NCBI GenBank assembly: GCA_900551155.1
Contig: URVA01000001.1
Coordinates: 1-64,000, forward strand
Length of the DNA: 64,000 bases
Reading direction: 5' to 3'
From: an uncultured Eggerthella sp.
Lineage (GTDB): Bacteria; Actinomycetota; Coriobacteriia; Coriobacteriales; Eggerthellaceae
A program made the position numbers and the translations under genes. Numbering within the stretch: position 1 is the first letter of the stretch; the number at the start of each line of letters is the position of its first letter. Below, piece after piece: positions 7,565 through 16,830 of this stretch. The notes under the pieces were generated by a model that saw only the letters and a program-made list of their open reading frames with translations, was not told the DNA's origin and made no database searches.

Positions 7565-9289
7565 GTGATTGAAGTTTCGGGCATACCTATTTCTCTTGAT
7601 GCAATGCTTCCTGGTAAAGACGCCCTTCAAAAAAAGGAACTTGCGCGCGCTTTGGGGGTAGCTCCAGATAAGGTGTGTTCTTATGCGCTGTTACGGCGAA
7701 GCGTTGACGCGCGCAAAAAATCGAAGGTTCATTTCACGACCACTTTTGCTTGCGAGCTTGCAGATAATCTAGAGCGGCGCTTTTTAGATAAAGCGCCAAA
7801 AGGTCTTCAGGTAAGGCAAGCGAAACCTTACGTGCCCCTTGAGTATCCTTTATGCCATCAGTCGAAGGTAACGGTGTTAGTAGTAGGACTAGGACCTGCG
7901 GGCTTGTTTGCGGCGTTGTATTTAGCTCGATGTGGCATTCGCCCTTTAGTTGTAGAACGTGGCTTTGACGTTGAGACTCGCGCGCAAGATGTGGCGCACT
8001 TTGAAAAAACAGGTGCTCTTAATCCTCATTCAAATATTCAATTCGGTGAAGGGGGAGCAGGCACTTTTTCTGATGGTAAATTAACCACCAACATAAAAAG
8101 CCCGTACGCAAAACATGTATTGCATTGGTTTGTGGATGCGGGTGCTCCCGAAAGTATTCTGGTTGAATCTCATCCGCATTTAGGAAGTGATAGGCTGCCA
8201 GCTTTGGTGGCAGCAATGCGAAATGAAATTATCGCTCGTGGCGGTGAAGTTCGCTTTGGCACCCGCTTGACTGCTTGGCGCTTTACAAAAGTGACGAATA
8301 ATTCTGCAGAAAAGCATGGAGAAAATCTAGAGCAGCATGACGGTCGTGTTACTTCGGTAACGCTTGAAGATGTTAAAACAGGCCGTACGTATGAGCAAAG
8401 CGTGAGCCATGTAATCTTGGCATGTGGTCATTCCGCGCGCGATGTGTTTGAGCTCTGTCAGAAGTCAAACTTCGTTATGGAACAAAAGCCATTTTCGGTA
8501 GGTGTTCGAATAGAGCATCCGCAGCAGGTTATTAATGAAGCGCAATGGGGCAGTGCAGCAAAACATCCTGCACTAGGCGCGGCGGAATATAAGCTTGCAG
8601 TTCACCTTCCAAGTGGTAGAAGCGCGTATACCTTTTGCATGTGTCCTGGCGGTAGCGTTGTGGCAGCTGCAAGTGAAGAAGGTGGCGTGGTAACTAATGG
8701 CATGAGCAGTTATGCGCGATCAGAAGAAAACGCCAATGCTGCCTTATTGGTGAATGTCGATCCCGACGATTTTGGTAGCGATGATGTGCTTGCAGGTGTT
8801 CAGTTGCAGCGTCGTATTGAACAGGCAGCTTTTTCTATGGCAGAAAAATATGGGGCAGAGCCCTATCAAGCTCCTTGTCAGCGTGTGGGAGATTTCTTGT
8901 CGCAGAACGCGAGCGAGAGCGCTTTACCAAAAGGGCAGTCCTGGACGGTTTCGCCAACCTATGGACGTGGTACGTTCGACGCGCCGCTTTCTGAGTGTTT
9001 GCCAGATTTCGTGGTGAAAACGATAGCGGAGGCACTGCCTTTGATGGGCAAAAAACTTGCACATTTTGACGATCCCAATGCGCTTATGACCGCACCCGAA
9101 ACGCGGTCTTCTTCGCCAGTGAGAATTAAGCGTGGCAAAAACTTGCAGGCATATTGGGCTGAAGATGAAGTTTGCGAAAGTGGTATTTACCCCTGTGGCG
9201 AAGGTCCTGGATTTGCGGGCGGTATTATGTCTGCTGCTTGTGACGGGCTGCGAGTAGCTTGTTCAATCGTGAAATCACTTTGTTCATAA
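7565..9289 (+). CDS. FAD-dependent dehydrogenase, COG2509 type
   Basis: A 574-residue protein of the uncharacterised 'FAD-dependent dehydrogenase' group. An N-terminal ferredoxin-like domain (about 1-95, with 'ARALGVAPDKV..YALLRRSVDARKK') is followed by the FAD motif 'VLVVGLGPAGLFAAL', then 'NIQFGEGGAGTFSDGKL', 'HLGSDRLP', and the C-terminal 'ETRSSSPVRIKR' and 'CGEGPGFAGGIMSAACDG'. Length matches the family. The GTG start at 7565 has AAGGA 5-9 nt upstream. No reaction is established for the family. Pairing with the BaiN-like flavoprotein suggests a shared process but does not identify it. Confidence 0.88.
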   Translation: MIEVSGIPISLDAMLPGKDALQKKELARALGVAPDKVCSYALLRRSVDARKKSKVHFTTTFACELADNLERRFLDKAPKGLQVRQAKPYVPLEYPLCHQSKVTVLVVGLGPAGLFAALYLARCGIRPLVVERGFDVETRAQDVAHFEKTGALNPHSNIQFGEGGAGTFSDGKLTTNIKSPYAKHVLHWFVDAGAPESILVESHPHLGSDRLPALVAAMRNEIIARGGEVRFGTRLTAWRFTKVTNNSAEKHGENLEQHDGRVTSVTLEDVKTGRTYEQSVSHVILACGHSARDVFELCQKSNFVMEQKPFSVGVRIEHPQQVINEAQWGSAAKHPALGAAEYKLAVHLPSGRSAYTFCMCPGGSVVAAASEEGGVVTNGMSSYARSEENANAALLVNVDPDDFGSDDVLAGVQLQRRIEQAAFSMAEKYGAEPYQAPCQRVGDFLSQNASESALPKGQSWTVSPTYGRGTFDAPLSECLPDFVVKTIAEALPLMGKKLAHFDDPNALMTAPETRSSSPVRIKRGKNLQAYWAEDEVCESGIYPCGEGPGFAGGIMSAACDGLRVACSIVKSLCS

Positions 9290-9380
9290 CCAGTTAGTGC
9301 AATTTTTTTGCGGGGTAGTGCAGCGCCTCTTGCTAGGCGCTATGATGGTATACCCAAAGCAACAACAAGAAGTGATACTC

Positions 9381-9998
9381 ATGATTCAAACGCAGCCTAC
9401 TTCTCAATTTACTTTTAATGACGCACTGCGTGCTCTACAGCGCGGTGAAGCTATTGTTTTTCCTACGGATACTGTTTTTGGCCTGGGTGTTTCGGTGCAG
9501 CATGCCGCTTCGCCTGAGGTTTTGTATCAAATCAAGCATCGCGAAAAGCGCAAGCCCATTGCCTGGTTGGTAGATAGTATTGATGCGCTTGATGCCTACG
9601 GAAGCGATATTCCTTCGTACGTCTATACGCTTGCGCGTGCTTTTTGGCCAGGCGCGCTAACTATTATTGTGCGCGCTAATAGTGCGGTTCCGAAAGCGTT
9701 TCAATCGCAAGAGGGCACCATAGGCATGCGCATGCCAAACAGCAAGGCTGCTCTTGATTTAATTTCAGCGCTTGGATGTCCTATTGCTACGACTTCTGCC
9801 AATGTTTCTGGTGGAGAAAATGTCTTGTCGTTTGCTGACTTGGATTCGCGCGTGTTGTCCCAAGTGTCAGCCGCAATAAATGACAATGAGGAAAAAAGCG
9901 GTATAGCGTCGACCATTATTGATTGCACGTCAAAAAATCATCCAACTATTTTGCGTGAAGGTGCAATTACGCCAGCCGATATCCGTGTATTGATGTAG
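9381..9998 (+). CDS. tsaC: L-threonylcarbamoyladenylate synthase (Sua5/YrdC/TsaC)
   Basis: Makes threonylcarbamoyl-AMP from Thr, bicarbonate and ATP for the t6A37 modification of ANN-reading tRNAs. The YrdC fold is clear: 'GEAIVFPTDTVFGLG', 'KHREKRKPIAWLV', 'ARAFWPGALTIIV', 'GTIGMRMPNS', 'CPIATTSANVSGG' and the C-terminal 'LREGAI'. With ATG 9381 the length is 205 aa, the short TsaC form without the Sua5 C-terminal domain. An upstream in-frame start (9297) would add a non-conserved leader. The Shine-Dalgarno is weak (AAGAAGTGAT). The hydrolase gene follows after 12 nt. Confidence 0.93.
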   Translation: MIQTQPTSQFTFNDALRALQRGEAIVFPTDTVFGLGVSVQHAASPEVLYQIKHREKRKPIAWLVDSIDALDAYGSDIPSYVYTLARAFWPGALTIIVRANSAVPKAFQSQEGTIGMRMPNSKAALDLISALGCPIATTSANVSGGENVLSFADLDSRVLSQVSAAINDNEEKSGIASTIIDCTSKNHPTILREGAITPADIRVLM

Positions 9999-10010
9999 GA
10001 GGGTGTAGTT

Positions 10011-11072
10011 ATGAGATCTTCCTATGGCATAGTACGCCGCGAAACTTCTAACTTGTCTTCAGATGGACATTCTTGGCTTCGCGTATTGGTGTGGTTTCCC
10101 GATTCTACTTATACGCGTCGAGGCGTGGTACAGCTTGTGCATGGCATGTCGGAACATATTGGCAGATATGACCAGTTTGCGCGCTTTTTAGCCAGCTTGG
10201 GATATGTGGTATTTGGTCATGATCATATCGGTCATGGTAAAAGTGTTTCCTCTTCGCGTGAATTAGGATGTATGCCTCTAGAAGATGGCAAAGAAGTGCT
10301 GATCCAAGATGTGTTGCACGTTCGAAAAGTGGTGCTAACCGACGGGGATACAGGAATCAAAAGCACGGATGCAAATCTTCCCTATTTCTTGTTTGGTCAT
10401 TCTATGGGTAGTTATATCGTTCGTGTTTTAGCTGCAAGAAATTTTGGTGACCTTTCAACATTGGCAGGCGTAGTACTGTGCGGAACAGGAAACCAGCCGC
10501 ATTGGTTAGCTGCTGCGGGAAATCTTATCTGCCGTGCAATTAGTGCTATTAAAGGTCAGGATCATCGTTCAGCTTTGTTGTATTCGCTTGTTTCTGGGTC
10601 GTTTATTTCTGCGATAGATAATCCTCGTACCGAATTTGATTGGCTGAGCACCGATCCTCGAGTTGTTGATGCTTACTGTAATGATCCCTTATCTGGCACA
10701 CGATTTAGTGCAGGGGCTTATGCTGCATTGACTGGCATGGTTGCAGAGGCGGTTTCAAAAACAAGTGCCGCTTCAGTGCCTAAAGATTTGCCGATGTTAT
10801 TTATTTCTGGGGAAGAAGATCCTGTTGGCTCTATGGGTAAAGGCGTAGATAAGGCAGTAGATAGGTATCAACGCCAGGGCGTAAAAAACATCAAGGAAAT
10901 TCTGTACCCAGGCATGCGTCACGAAATACTTAACGAGCTCGACAAAATGACGGTTTTTTCAGATGTTGAATCTTGGCTAACCCAACAGGTCATTCTGCAT
11001 TCAATTCAGAAGGAAAAAACTCAGCAGGATACAGAGGGGCAGAAGAAATCAGTAAGCATGACTGAGCAGTGA
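10011..11072 (+). CDS. Alpha/beta hydrolase, monoacylglycerol-lipase/S33-like
   Basis: A 353-residue cytoplasmic alpha/beta hydrolase. 'VQLVHGMSEHIGRY' (oxyanion region), 'FGHDHIGHGKS', the nucleophile elbow 'GHSMGS' with Ser131, the acid in 'SGEEDPVG' and the His in 'PGMRHEIL' give a complete triad and match the lysophospholipase/monoacylglycerol lipase group. The substrate is probably a lipid ester, by inference only. The C-terminal 25 residues are polar and charged. GAGGG precedes the ATG, overlapping the end of tsaC. A hairpin covers the stop codon (11060-11084). Confidence 0.88.
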   Translation: MRSSYGIVRRETSNLSSDGHSWLRVLVWFPDSTYTRRGVVQLVHGMSEHIGRYDQFARFLASLGYVVFGHDHIGHGKSVSSSRELGCMPLEDGKEVLIQDVLHVRKVVLTDGDTGIKSTDANLPYFLFGHSMGSYIVRVLAARNFGDLSTLAGVVLCGTGNQPHWLAAAGNLICRAISAIKGQDHRSALLYSLVSGSFISAIDNPRTEFDWLSTDPRVVDAYCNDPLSGTRFSAGAYAALTGMVAEAVSKTSAASVPKDLPMLFISGEEDPVGSMGKGVDKAVDRYQRQGVKNIKEILYPGMRHEILNELDKMTVFSDVESWLTQQVILHSIQKEKTQQDTEGQKKSVSMTEQ

Positions 11073-11084
11073 AATCGCTCAGTC
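11060..11084 (+). other. Hairpin overlapping hydrolase stop codon
   Basis: Inverted repeat GACTGAGC / GCTCAGTC (11060-11067, 11077-11084) flanking the TGA at 11070-11072. There is no T-run, and a third partial copy of the arm (GACTGAG, 11091-11097) follows. Possibly an mRNA 3' stabiliser or weak terminator. Confidence 0.4.
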
Positions 11085-11274
11085 AAATACGACTGAGAGG
11101 GAACATTACTCGGGAAAAAATCCCCTTACTTTCTGAAAATCAATAAAGGCACCCACCATGTTTGAGGTGTTCCTGCGCTATACTTTAAAAATGTAATGAA
11201 TGCGTAGTTTTTATGTCTTTTCTATAAATATTTACGCTATTTCACCATAGATTAAGCACAGGTAGGAGCACGTC

Positions 11275-11709
11275 ATGAAATTGTCCCTCGCATCGGATCA
11301 TGCTGGGTTTGAACAAAAGCAACAGTTAGTTGATTATCTTGCTCGCAAAGGTTACGACGTAATAGATCGCGGACCTGATAGCGATGATCGTGTTGACTAC
11401 CCTGATTTTGCCGTAGCTGTTGCCAAGGATATTCAGTCAGGTCTGGCAGATCGTGGCATTTTGGTCTGTGGTACTGGTATTGGTATGGCGTTGGCAGCAG
11501 ATAAGATGAAGGGTATTCGTGCTGCAAATATCGTGCGCGAAGATTTCGCTGTTTTATGTCGCGAACACAATAACGCCAATGTATTAACGCTTTCTGGTCG
11601 CTTTGTTTCTATTGAAGAAAACGAACGTATCGTGGATGCGTTCTTAACCACGGAATTCGCGGGCGGCCGTCATGCAGATCGCGTCGCAAAGATTGATGCG
11701 CTGGACTAA
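11275..11709 (+). CDS. rpiB: Ribose-5-phosphate isomerase B
   Basis: Interconverts ribose 5-phosphate and ribulose 5-phosphate in the pentose phosphate pathway. The 144-residue RpiB fold is complete: 'ASDHAGFEQK', catalytic base C65 in 'LVCGTGIGM', 'GIRAANI' and 'HNNANVLTLSGR'. GGTAGGAG lies upstream of the ATG. It stands alone in a 200-nt upstream spacer and could be transcribed with the lipoprotein gene downstream, though a 133-nt gap makes that uncertain. The related LacA/RpiB allose enzymes share the fold, but the visible motifs favour RpiB. Confidence 0.94.
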   Translation: MKLSLASDHAGFEQKQQLVDYLARKGYDVIDRGPDSDDRVDYPDFAVAVAKDIQSGLADRGILVCGTGIGMALAADKMKGIRAANIVREDFAVLCREHNNANVLTLSGRFVSIEENERIVDAFLTTEFAGGRHADRVAKIDALD

Positions 11710-11842
11710 TTTATCAACTCCCATCAACTAGTTGGGTTGCCTCTCGCTCTTTCAAAGAAGTTTCCAAAATGGGCCTTGGTGGAAAAGCTTCTTAATGGGG
11801 GTGGGCACGAATATATAAAGAGGGGATAAAGGGAGGAAAGCT

Positions 11843-12433
11843 ATGGGAACCTTAAAAACAAAGAAGCTGTGGATTGCTCTTGTAGCCTTGGTTGCTGCGT
11901 TAGCGATGAGCTTTACGCTCGTGGGCTGTGGTGGTGAATCGGATGAGGAACTCATCACAAAAGCAATTGACGAGGAAATGGGCATCATCGTCAATCCTGA
12001 TGATGAAACTATTCAGATGTTGGCTGACGAAGCAACGTCTGGCGCAGGTAGCACCTTTGAAACCATGGGCATTGATAGTGCTGAATTGGTAAAGTCGTGG
12101 ATTGACGGCTTTGGCTATACCATTGGTGAAATTACGGTAGATGGTGATAAGGCTACTGCTGAGATGAATATTACGAGCAAGCAGCTTGGCCCCATCATGA
12201 TGGACTGGCAGGCAAGCTTCCAGGAAGATGCAATTTCTCAAGGATTTACTTCCATGGATGAAATTTATGCCTATGCAGGACAGACTATTATGGAAGAAAT
12301 CAATGGAGCAAGCCCTATTGAAACAGCGGTAACGGTTGAACTTACCAAGGATGGAAACAACTGGGTATTCGACCAAAGCTCTGCAAATCAAACTGCTTTG
12401 ATGGATGCCATGATTGGTGATTATTCGTTCTAG
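11843..12433 (+). CDS. Putative lipoprotein, function unknown
   Basis: A 196-residue lipoprotein precursor. A basic N-terminus (KTKK) and a hydrophobic stretch at about 9-27 lead to the lipobox 'LVGC', with the lipidated cysteine at about residue 29, then 'GGESDEE'. The mature part is acidic and looks like a DUF5105/DUF4878-type periplasm-facing fold ('VKSWIDGFGYTIGEITVDGDKATAEM', 'NNWVFDQSS'), a cystatin/NTF2-like arrangement found in many small lipoproteins of Gram-positive bacteria. Processing by Lgt (4552) is expected. GGAGG-like GGGAGGAAAG precedes the start. A strong terminator follows. Confidence 0.82.
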   Translation: MGTLKTKKLWIALVALVAALAMSFTLVGCGGESDEELITKAIDEEMGIIVNPDDETIQMLADEATSGAGSTFETMGIDSAELVKSWIDGFGYTIGEITVDGDKATAEMNITSKQLGPIMMDWQASFQEDAISQGFTSMDEIYAYAGQTIMEEINGASPIETAVTVELTKDGNNWVFDQSSANQTALMDAMIGDYSF

Positions 12434-12462
12434 AGTAACCATTTAAGTAAAAACAATGTATC

Positions 12463-12500
12463 AGTAGGACGGGTTTAGCGCCCGTCCTACTTTGTTTTTG
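12463..12500 (+). terminator. Rho-independent terminator after lipoprotein
   Basis: Perfect 11-bp stem AGTAGGACGGG / CCCGTCCTACT with a 7-nt loop, followed by TTGTTTTTG. Confidence 0.92.
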
Positions 12501-12566
12501 CTTTGATGTGCTAAGGTGTGACGAACGAAAAAAGAAATCTTGCTTTATTGAAAGGGGCACAAAATT

Positions 12567-13817
12567 ATGTTCCTAGACCAACTTGCCGCTGAAGATCCTC
12601 AAGTAGCTGACGCAATTGATCAGGAGTTGTCACGTCAGCGTTCCTCTATCGAGTTGATTGCTTCAGAGAATTTTGCTTCACCAGCGGTAATGCAGGCAAT
12701 GGGTTCTGTGCTTACTAATAAATATGCTGAAGGTTATCCTGGAAAGCGCTATTACGGTGGCTGCGAAAAGGTAGACATCGTAGAAGATCTTGCCCGTGAT
12801 CGTGCTAAGAAACTGTTTAACTGCAACTTTGCCAATGTTCAGCCCCACAGTGGTGCAAATGCAAACTTGGCAGCGTATCAGGCATTAGTGAACTTAGGCG
12901 ATACAGTTTTGGGCTTGTCTCTGGATCATGGCGGACACCTAACGCATGGATCTCCTGTTAACTTTTCTGGCAAGGATTACCACATCGTTGCTTATGGTGT
13001 TAATCCAGAAACTGAACTTATCGATTATGACGAAATGGAGCGCATCGCTAAGGAATGCAAGCCAAAGCTTATCGTAGGTGGCGCTTCTGCTTATCCTCGT
13101 GTTATTGATTTCAAGCGTATGCGTGAAATTGCCGATGAGGTGGGCGCATACTTGATGATCGACATGGCTCACATTGCGGGCCTTGTTGCAACAGGCGCAC
13201 ATCCAAGCCCTGTTCCTTATGCTGATGTAGTTACCTCTACCAGCCACAAGACTCTGCGCGGTCCTCGTGGTGGTTTTATTCTTACCAACAATGAAGAGAT
13301 TGCTAAGAAAATTGACAAGGCAGTATTCCCTGGTTCCCAGGGCGGTCCTTTGATGCATATCATTGCTGCAAAAGCAGTTGCTTTTGGCGAGGCACTGAAG
13401 CCCGAATTCAAGACCTACATTGATCATGTTGTAGAGAATTCTTCTGCTATGGGTGAAGGCATGGTTGATGGTGGACTTCGCTTGGTATCTGGTGGTACCG
13501 ACAATCATCTGTGCTTGGTAGACCTTACTCCTGCAGACATTACCGGCAAGGATGCTGAAAAGGTTCTCGAAAGCGTTGGTTTGACGGTAAATAAGAACAC
13601 TATTCCTAACGAAACCCGCTCGCCATTTGTAACCAGCGGTATTCGTGTTGGTTCTGCCGCCGCTACTACGCGTGGCTTCGATAAGGATGAATTCACCCGC
13701 ATTGGCCAGCTTATTGCTGCAAGTGTTTACAGCGCCAATGACGAGGCGCGCCTCAATGAAATTGCTGGCGAAGTTAAAGAGCTTCTTGACAAGCATCCAC
13801 TGTATCCAAACTTTTAA
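12567..13817 (+). CDS. glyA: Serine hydroxymethyltransferase
   Basis: PLP enzyme converting serine and tetrahydrofolate to glycine and methylene-THF. The 416-residue length and all motifs are standard: '[13 protein letters not shown]', 'YPGKRYYGG', '[10 protein letters not shown]', the PLP lysine K228 in '[14 protein letters not shown]', and '[12 protein letters not shown]'. AAAGGGG lies upstream of the ATG. The leader between the preceding terminator and the start is only about 66 nt and shows no riboswitch-like structure. A terminator follows, so glyA is monocistronic. It supplies one-carbon units used with folP at 63103. Confidence 0.97.
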   Translation: MFLDQLAAEDPQVADAIDQELSRQRSSIELIASENFASPAVMQAMGSVLTNKYAEGYPGKRYYGGCEKVDIVEDLARDRAKKLFNCNFANVQPHSGANANLAAYQALVNLGDTVLGLSLDHGGHLTHGSPVNFSGKDYHIVAYGVNPETELIDYDEMERIAKECKPKLIVGGASAYPRVIDFKRMREIADEVGAYLMIDMAHIAGLVATGAHPSPVPYADVVTSTSHKTLRGPRGGFILTNNEEIAKKIDKAVFPGSQGGPLMHIIAAKAVAFGEALKPEFKTYIDHVVENSSAMGEGMVDGGLRLVSGGTDNHLCLVDLTPADITGKDAEKVLESVGLTVNKNTIPNETRSPFVTSGIRVGSAAATTRGFDKDEFTRIGQLIAASVYSANDEARLNEIAGEVKELLDKHPLYPNF

Positions 13818-13831
13818 TTAGTAATAGCGTG

Positions 13832-13864
13832 AAGCACCCTCTTGCATGAGGGTGCTTTTGTTTT
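13832..13864 (+). terminator. Rho-independent terminator after glyA
   Basis: 10-bp stem AAGCACCCTC / GAGGGTGCTT with a 6-nt loop, followed by TTGTTTT. Confidence 0.93.
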
Positions 13865-13908
13865 ATAAAGGGATTAATCACCAAGAAGCATGTGATAACC
13901 TAACGGCA

Positions 13909-13939
13909 ATAGCGCTAACTCAATGGTTACAAGCGCTAT
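13909..13939 (+). promoter_or_regulatory. Inverted repeat in upp leader
   Basis: ATAGCGCT (13909-13916) and AGCGCTAT (13932-13939) pair perfectly, extended inside by AAC/GTT. It lies 28 nt before the upp start and could be an operator or an RNA hairpin. It does not match the PyrR-binding consensus. Confidence 0.4.
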
Positions 13940-13966
13940 CCCATGCGTTTATTGAGAGGAAAAACC

Positions 13967-14647
13967 GTGCAAAATCATACTTTTGGGGATCGTTTGACGG
14001 TATTGGACCATCCTTTAATTGCTCATAAGCTTTCGGTATTGCGTAACGAAACAACGCCGAGTTCGGTATTTCGCCAAACAGTACATGAAATAACGTTGCT
14101 TGAATGCTATGAAGCTACCAAGCATCTTGCAACAAAAGAAGTAGAAGTAAAAACTCCAATTGCAACCTGTACCTGCAAAAGCATTGCAAAACAAGAGCCA
14201 GTTATTGTACCGATTCTTCGTGCTGGCTTGGCAATGCTGGATGCAATGCTGGAAGTAATTCCTTCTTCTCCTGTGGCTCACTTGGGAATGTATCGCGATG
14301 AAACTACCCACAGGCCTATCGAATACTACGCAAAAATGCCTGGCTATATCAATGAGCGTCAGGTCTTGTTGGTAGACCCTATGCTTGCTACGGGAGGTTC
14401 GCTGTGCGCGGCATTGCACGCTCTGCGCTCTCGCGGCGTAAAAGATATTGTTGCTATGGTAATTGTGGCGGCCCCAGAAGGAGTAAAGGCAGTTTTGGAT
14501 GCCGATCCTGATGTTCGCTTGTTTACCTGCGCGTTGGATGAAGGATTGAATGAAAATGCCTATATTGTGCCTGGCTTAGGCGATGCGGGCGATCGAATTT
14601 TCCAAACTACGGGAACTCCTGTTACCAGTGAAGGCCCCAAAGCTTAA
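13967..14647 (+). CDS. upp: Uracil phosphoribosyltransferase
   Basis: Salvages uracil to UMP with PRPP. The 'VLDHPLIAHKLSVLRNETTPSSVFR' N-terminus, 'PILRAGLAMLDAML', 'GMYRDETT', the PRPP loop 'LVDPMLATGGSL' and 'APEGV' are all typical. The GTG at 13967 is chosen because GAGAGGA sits 6 nt upstream and the family N-terminus begins there; an ATG at 13943 would add 8 residues. Length is then 226 aa against a usual 208-215. The dCMP deaminase gene follows after 64 nt, so the two form a pyrimidine salvage pair. Confidence 0.95.
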   Translation: MQNHTFGDRLTVLDHPLIAHKLSVLRNETTPSSVFRQTVHEITLLECYEATKHLATKEVEVKTPIATCTCKSIAKQEPVIVPILRAGLAMLDAMLEVIPSSPVAHLGMYRDETTHRPIEYYAKMPGYINERQVLLVDPMLATGGSLCAALHALRSRGVKDIVAMVIVAAPEGVKAVLDADPDVRLFTCALDEGLNENAYIVPGLGDAGDRIFQTTGTPVTSEGPKA

Positions 14648-14711
14648 GCGGTAAAAATAGGAGCAAAAACCAACAAAGTGATTAAGCCTAGCGTTGAGGA
14701 GGCTTTGGTAA

Positions 14712-15185
14712 ATGGAGCAGCAAGAAGAAAAACATGAGCGTCCATCATGGGACGAATACTTCATGAAGCTTGCCAATGAAGTTGCTACGCGCACAACTTG
14801 TATGCGTCGTGCGGTTGGGGCTCTTATCGTAAAAGAGCGTCGCATTTTGGCAACAGGATACAACGGCGTGCCAACTGGTTTGCGCCACTGTGATGTAACG
14901 GGTTGCTTGCGTCAACAGTTAGGCGTTCCCTCGGGACAGCGCCACGAAATTTGTCGCGGTCTTCATGCAGAGCAAAATGCGCTGCTTCAGGCAGCACGCT
15001 ATGGCATCAATATTGAAGGGGCTTCTATCTATATAACAACGCAGCCCTGTGTGGTGTGTGCCAAGATGCTCATCAATGCGGGAATTAGTGAAATCATTTA
15101 TCAGAACCCTTATCCTGATGAACTTGCGATGGAACTTTTAAATGAATCAGGAATCAAGATGCGCGTCTTTGATGGTCAAAACTAG
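14712..15185 (+). CDS. dCMP deaminase (ComEB family)
   Basis: Zinc enzyme deaminating dCMP to dUMP for dTMP synthesis. The 157-residue protein has the zinc/catalytic motifs 'LHAEQNAL' (His ligand and catalytic Glu) and '[10 protein letters not shown]' (two Cys ligands), plus the dCMP-type N-terminus '[15 protein letters not shown]' and the extra 'HCDVTGC' cysteine site. The extended C-terminus of B. subtilis ComEB is absent. GAGGAGG lies 8 nt before the ATG. It follows upp on the same strand. Confidence 0.93.
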   Translation: MEQQEEKHERPSWDEYFMKLANEVATRTTCMRRAVGALIVKERRILATGYNGVPTGLRHCDVTGCLRQQLGVPSGQRHEICRGLHAEQNALLQAARYGINIEGASIYITTQPCVVCAKMLINAGISEIIYQNPYPDELAMELLNESGIKMRVFDGQN

Positions 15186-15563
15186 TAGTTTTGTTGGTCT
15201 TGCTTTGGGAGTGTTTAAGGAAATTAAACGACTGCCGAGGAAATGAGGTGCTCTGCAGCGTACCATTCACGGACAAAATGAAATTATTAACCATCAATTT
15301 TAAAACTAAGTGTTTCTTAGAACATGTTCGTAGGGTAGAGTGTTCTTTGCATGTGGTGGCTTCTTGTGATTTTGGTCACAAAAAGTAGTGATCATGTAAG
15401 ATACTGTGCAATTTGCGATGGTTTTGTTGCCATTCGCCCACGTATAATGCACTTTATCGAAAACGATAAAACAAACCTGCATGAGGCACGTATGCTTCAT
15501 GTGGTTTAAGGGTTATTCCGACTCAAGAGGGTTAGAAAGCCCGCTACCGAAGGAAAGGAAAGC
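15186..15563. other. 378-nt spacer upstream of the ATP synthase operon
   Basis: No convincing gene is seen. The stretch is A/T-rich in its middle, and short open frames lack ribosome sites. It contains a TATAAT at 15443-15448 (GTATAATGC) that could be the -10 box of the ATP synthase promoter; the matching -35 region is poor. No terminator for dCMP deaminase is evident. Confidence 0.5.
15438..15450 (+). promoter_or_regulatory. Candidate -10 box for the atp operon
   Basis: TATAAT at 15443-15448, 115 nt before the first gene of the ATP synthase operon. No good TTGACA lies 16-18 nt upstream, so this is a weak call based on the -10 hexamer and position. Confidence 0.3.
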
Positions 15564-15857
15564 ATGCTTGCAGCTGTGGCAGCAGGAATTGTGGCAGGAA
15601 TAATTGGATTCCTCCCTCTTTTTGTGTCTCTGCGTCTTGCAAGGCGTTCAGACAGTCTGGCACCTATGAGCATGGGGCTCTACGGACTGGCGGGCACGTT
15701 TGTGTCCCTCATCATCGTAATAGTCGCCATGATTATCTGTGCTCAAGTTGCACGAGCTTCAATTCTTCCATTTGGTATAGCCGAGATTGCGGCACTTATT
15801 GTGTCGACATCTCTTTATGTCGTTTATAAAAACGTCCTTGCTAAACGCAAGAAATAA
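15564..15857 (+). CDS. Small membrane protein heading the ATP synthase operon (AtpI-like)
   Basis: A 97-residue hydrophobic protein with about three to four membrane segments (4-24, 34-62, 66-90) and a basic C-terminus 'KNVLAKRKK'. Its place directly before atpB, 25 nt upstream, is that of atpI/uncI, which assists assembly of the c-ring. Sequence similarity to AtpI is not obvious from motifs, so the assignment rests on position and topology. AAGGAAAGG precedes the ATG. Confidence 0.65.
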   Translation: MLAAVAAGIVAGIIGFLPLFVSLRLARRSDSLAPMSMGLYGLAGTFVSLIIVIVAMIICAQVARASILPFGIAEIAALIVSTSLYVVYKNVLAKRKK

Positions 15858-15882
15858 GGCAACGGAAAGGTAAGGAATCAAG

Positions 15883-16671
15883 ATGGGTGAAGCACTTTCA
15901 CAGTTCGTCGAGGAGGCACAGCATCTTTCGTCCTCATTTGATTCGGCGACGGTCTTTTCCATTGCGGGATGGGATGTATCTCAGTACGTACTGTATATGT
16001 TCATCGCGCTTGTTTTGGTTCTGCTAATTGTTCTTATTAGCGGTCGCAAACTGGAATTGATCCCCCACAAGAAGTTCACGGCTACGGTTGAATATGGTTA
16101 CAACTTCATCCGTGAAAGCGTTGGCGCTGATGTTATTGGTGAAGGGTTCAAGAAGCATATTCCCTTCTTGGCAACACTCTTCTTCATGATTCTTATTGCT
16201 AATGTTATTGGTTTGATCCCAGGTGCTAAGGCGGCTATGGGTACCATTTCTATTACCTGGGCATTAGCACTTATTTCTTTTATTTACTTTAATTTCTACG
16301 GTCTTAAGGAACTGGGCGTTTTCCGTTACATGAAAAGCTTCGCACCTTCTGGTGTCCCAGGTCCTATGATTCCAGTTATTTGGTTCCTTGAATTCGTTTC
16401 TATGGTCATCCGTGTTCTTACGCTTGCAGTTCGACTTTATGGCAACATGCTGGCAGGACATATGGTTTTGGCCGTATTCTCTTTGGCAACCACCATCTTC
16501 TTGCAGTTCGCGGTATTCAACATGGACTTTGTAACCGCACTTCCTGCAGTAGCATGGTTCTTCTTACTGTTCTTTATGTATGCTCTCGAAACATTGGTTG
16601 CTTTCTTGCAGGCATACGTATTCACCATTCTGTCCTCTTCCTACATCGGTATGGCTATCCACCCTCACTGA
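15883..16671 (+). CDS. atpB: ATP synthase Fo subunit a
   Basis: Membrane subunit forming the proton half-channels beside the c-ring. The 262-residue protein has five to six TM helices. The essential arginine lies in the conserved 'LTLAVRLYGNMLAGH' (aR210 equivalent), and 'FFMYALETLVAFLQAYVF' is the C-terminal a-subunit signature. The N-terminal about 30 residues are periplasmic and acidic. AAGGTAAGGAATCAAG precedes the ATG. A 174-nt gap with hairpin potential separates it from atpE. Confidence 0.96.
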   Translation: MGEALSQFVEEAQHLSSSFDSATVFSIAGWDVSQYVLYMFIALVLVLLIVLISGRKLELIPHKKFTATVEYGYNFIRESVGADVIGEGFKKHIPFLATLFFMILIANVIGLIPGAKAAMGTISITWALALISFIYFNFYGLKELGVFRYMKSFAPSGVPGPMIPVIWFLEFVSMVIRVLTLAVRLYGNMLAGHMVLAVFSLATTIFLQFAVFNMDFVTALPAVAWFFLLFFMYALETLVAFLQAYVFTILSSSYIGMAIHPH

Positions 16672-16805
16672 TCAAAAGAGTTCAGATTTTGGCAGCGCGT
16701 CTGCTTGTGGGCGGGCGCTGGCAGCAAGCTAGCAGAAAAGGCTTGTCTGCTGCATAACTTTGGTACTACAGCTGGTACACAAAACTAACAGCTGAAAGGT
16801 AATAA

Positions 16806-16830
16806 GGATGAGGGATAGGCCCTCGTCCCA
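16806..16830 (+). promoter_or_regulatory. Hairpin just upstream of the atpE ribosome site
   Basis: GGATGAGGG / CCCTCGTCC (one G-T wobble) can form a 9-bp stem ending 2-3 nt before the AAAGGAGG of atpE. It is placed to protect a processed 5' end or to tune initiation for the high-copy c subunit. Confidence 0.45.

Noticed and set aside
12501..12566. Glycine or purine riboswitch before glyA
   Set aside because: The leader is only about 66 nt after a terminator, too short for a riboswitch, and shows no paired core.
12939..13796. Long minus-strand open frame (285 codons)
   Set aside because: It lies wholly antisense to glyA, has no ribosome site and no recognisable motif; composition mirrors glyA.
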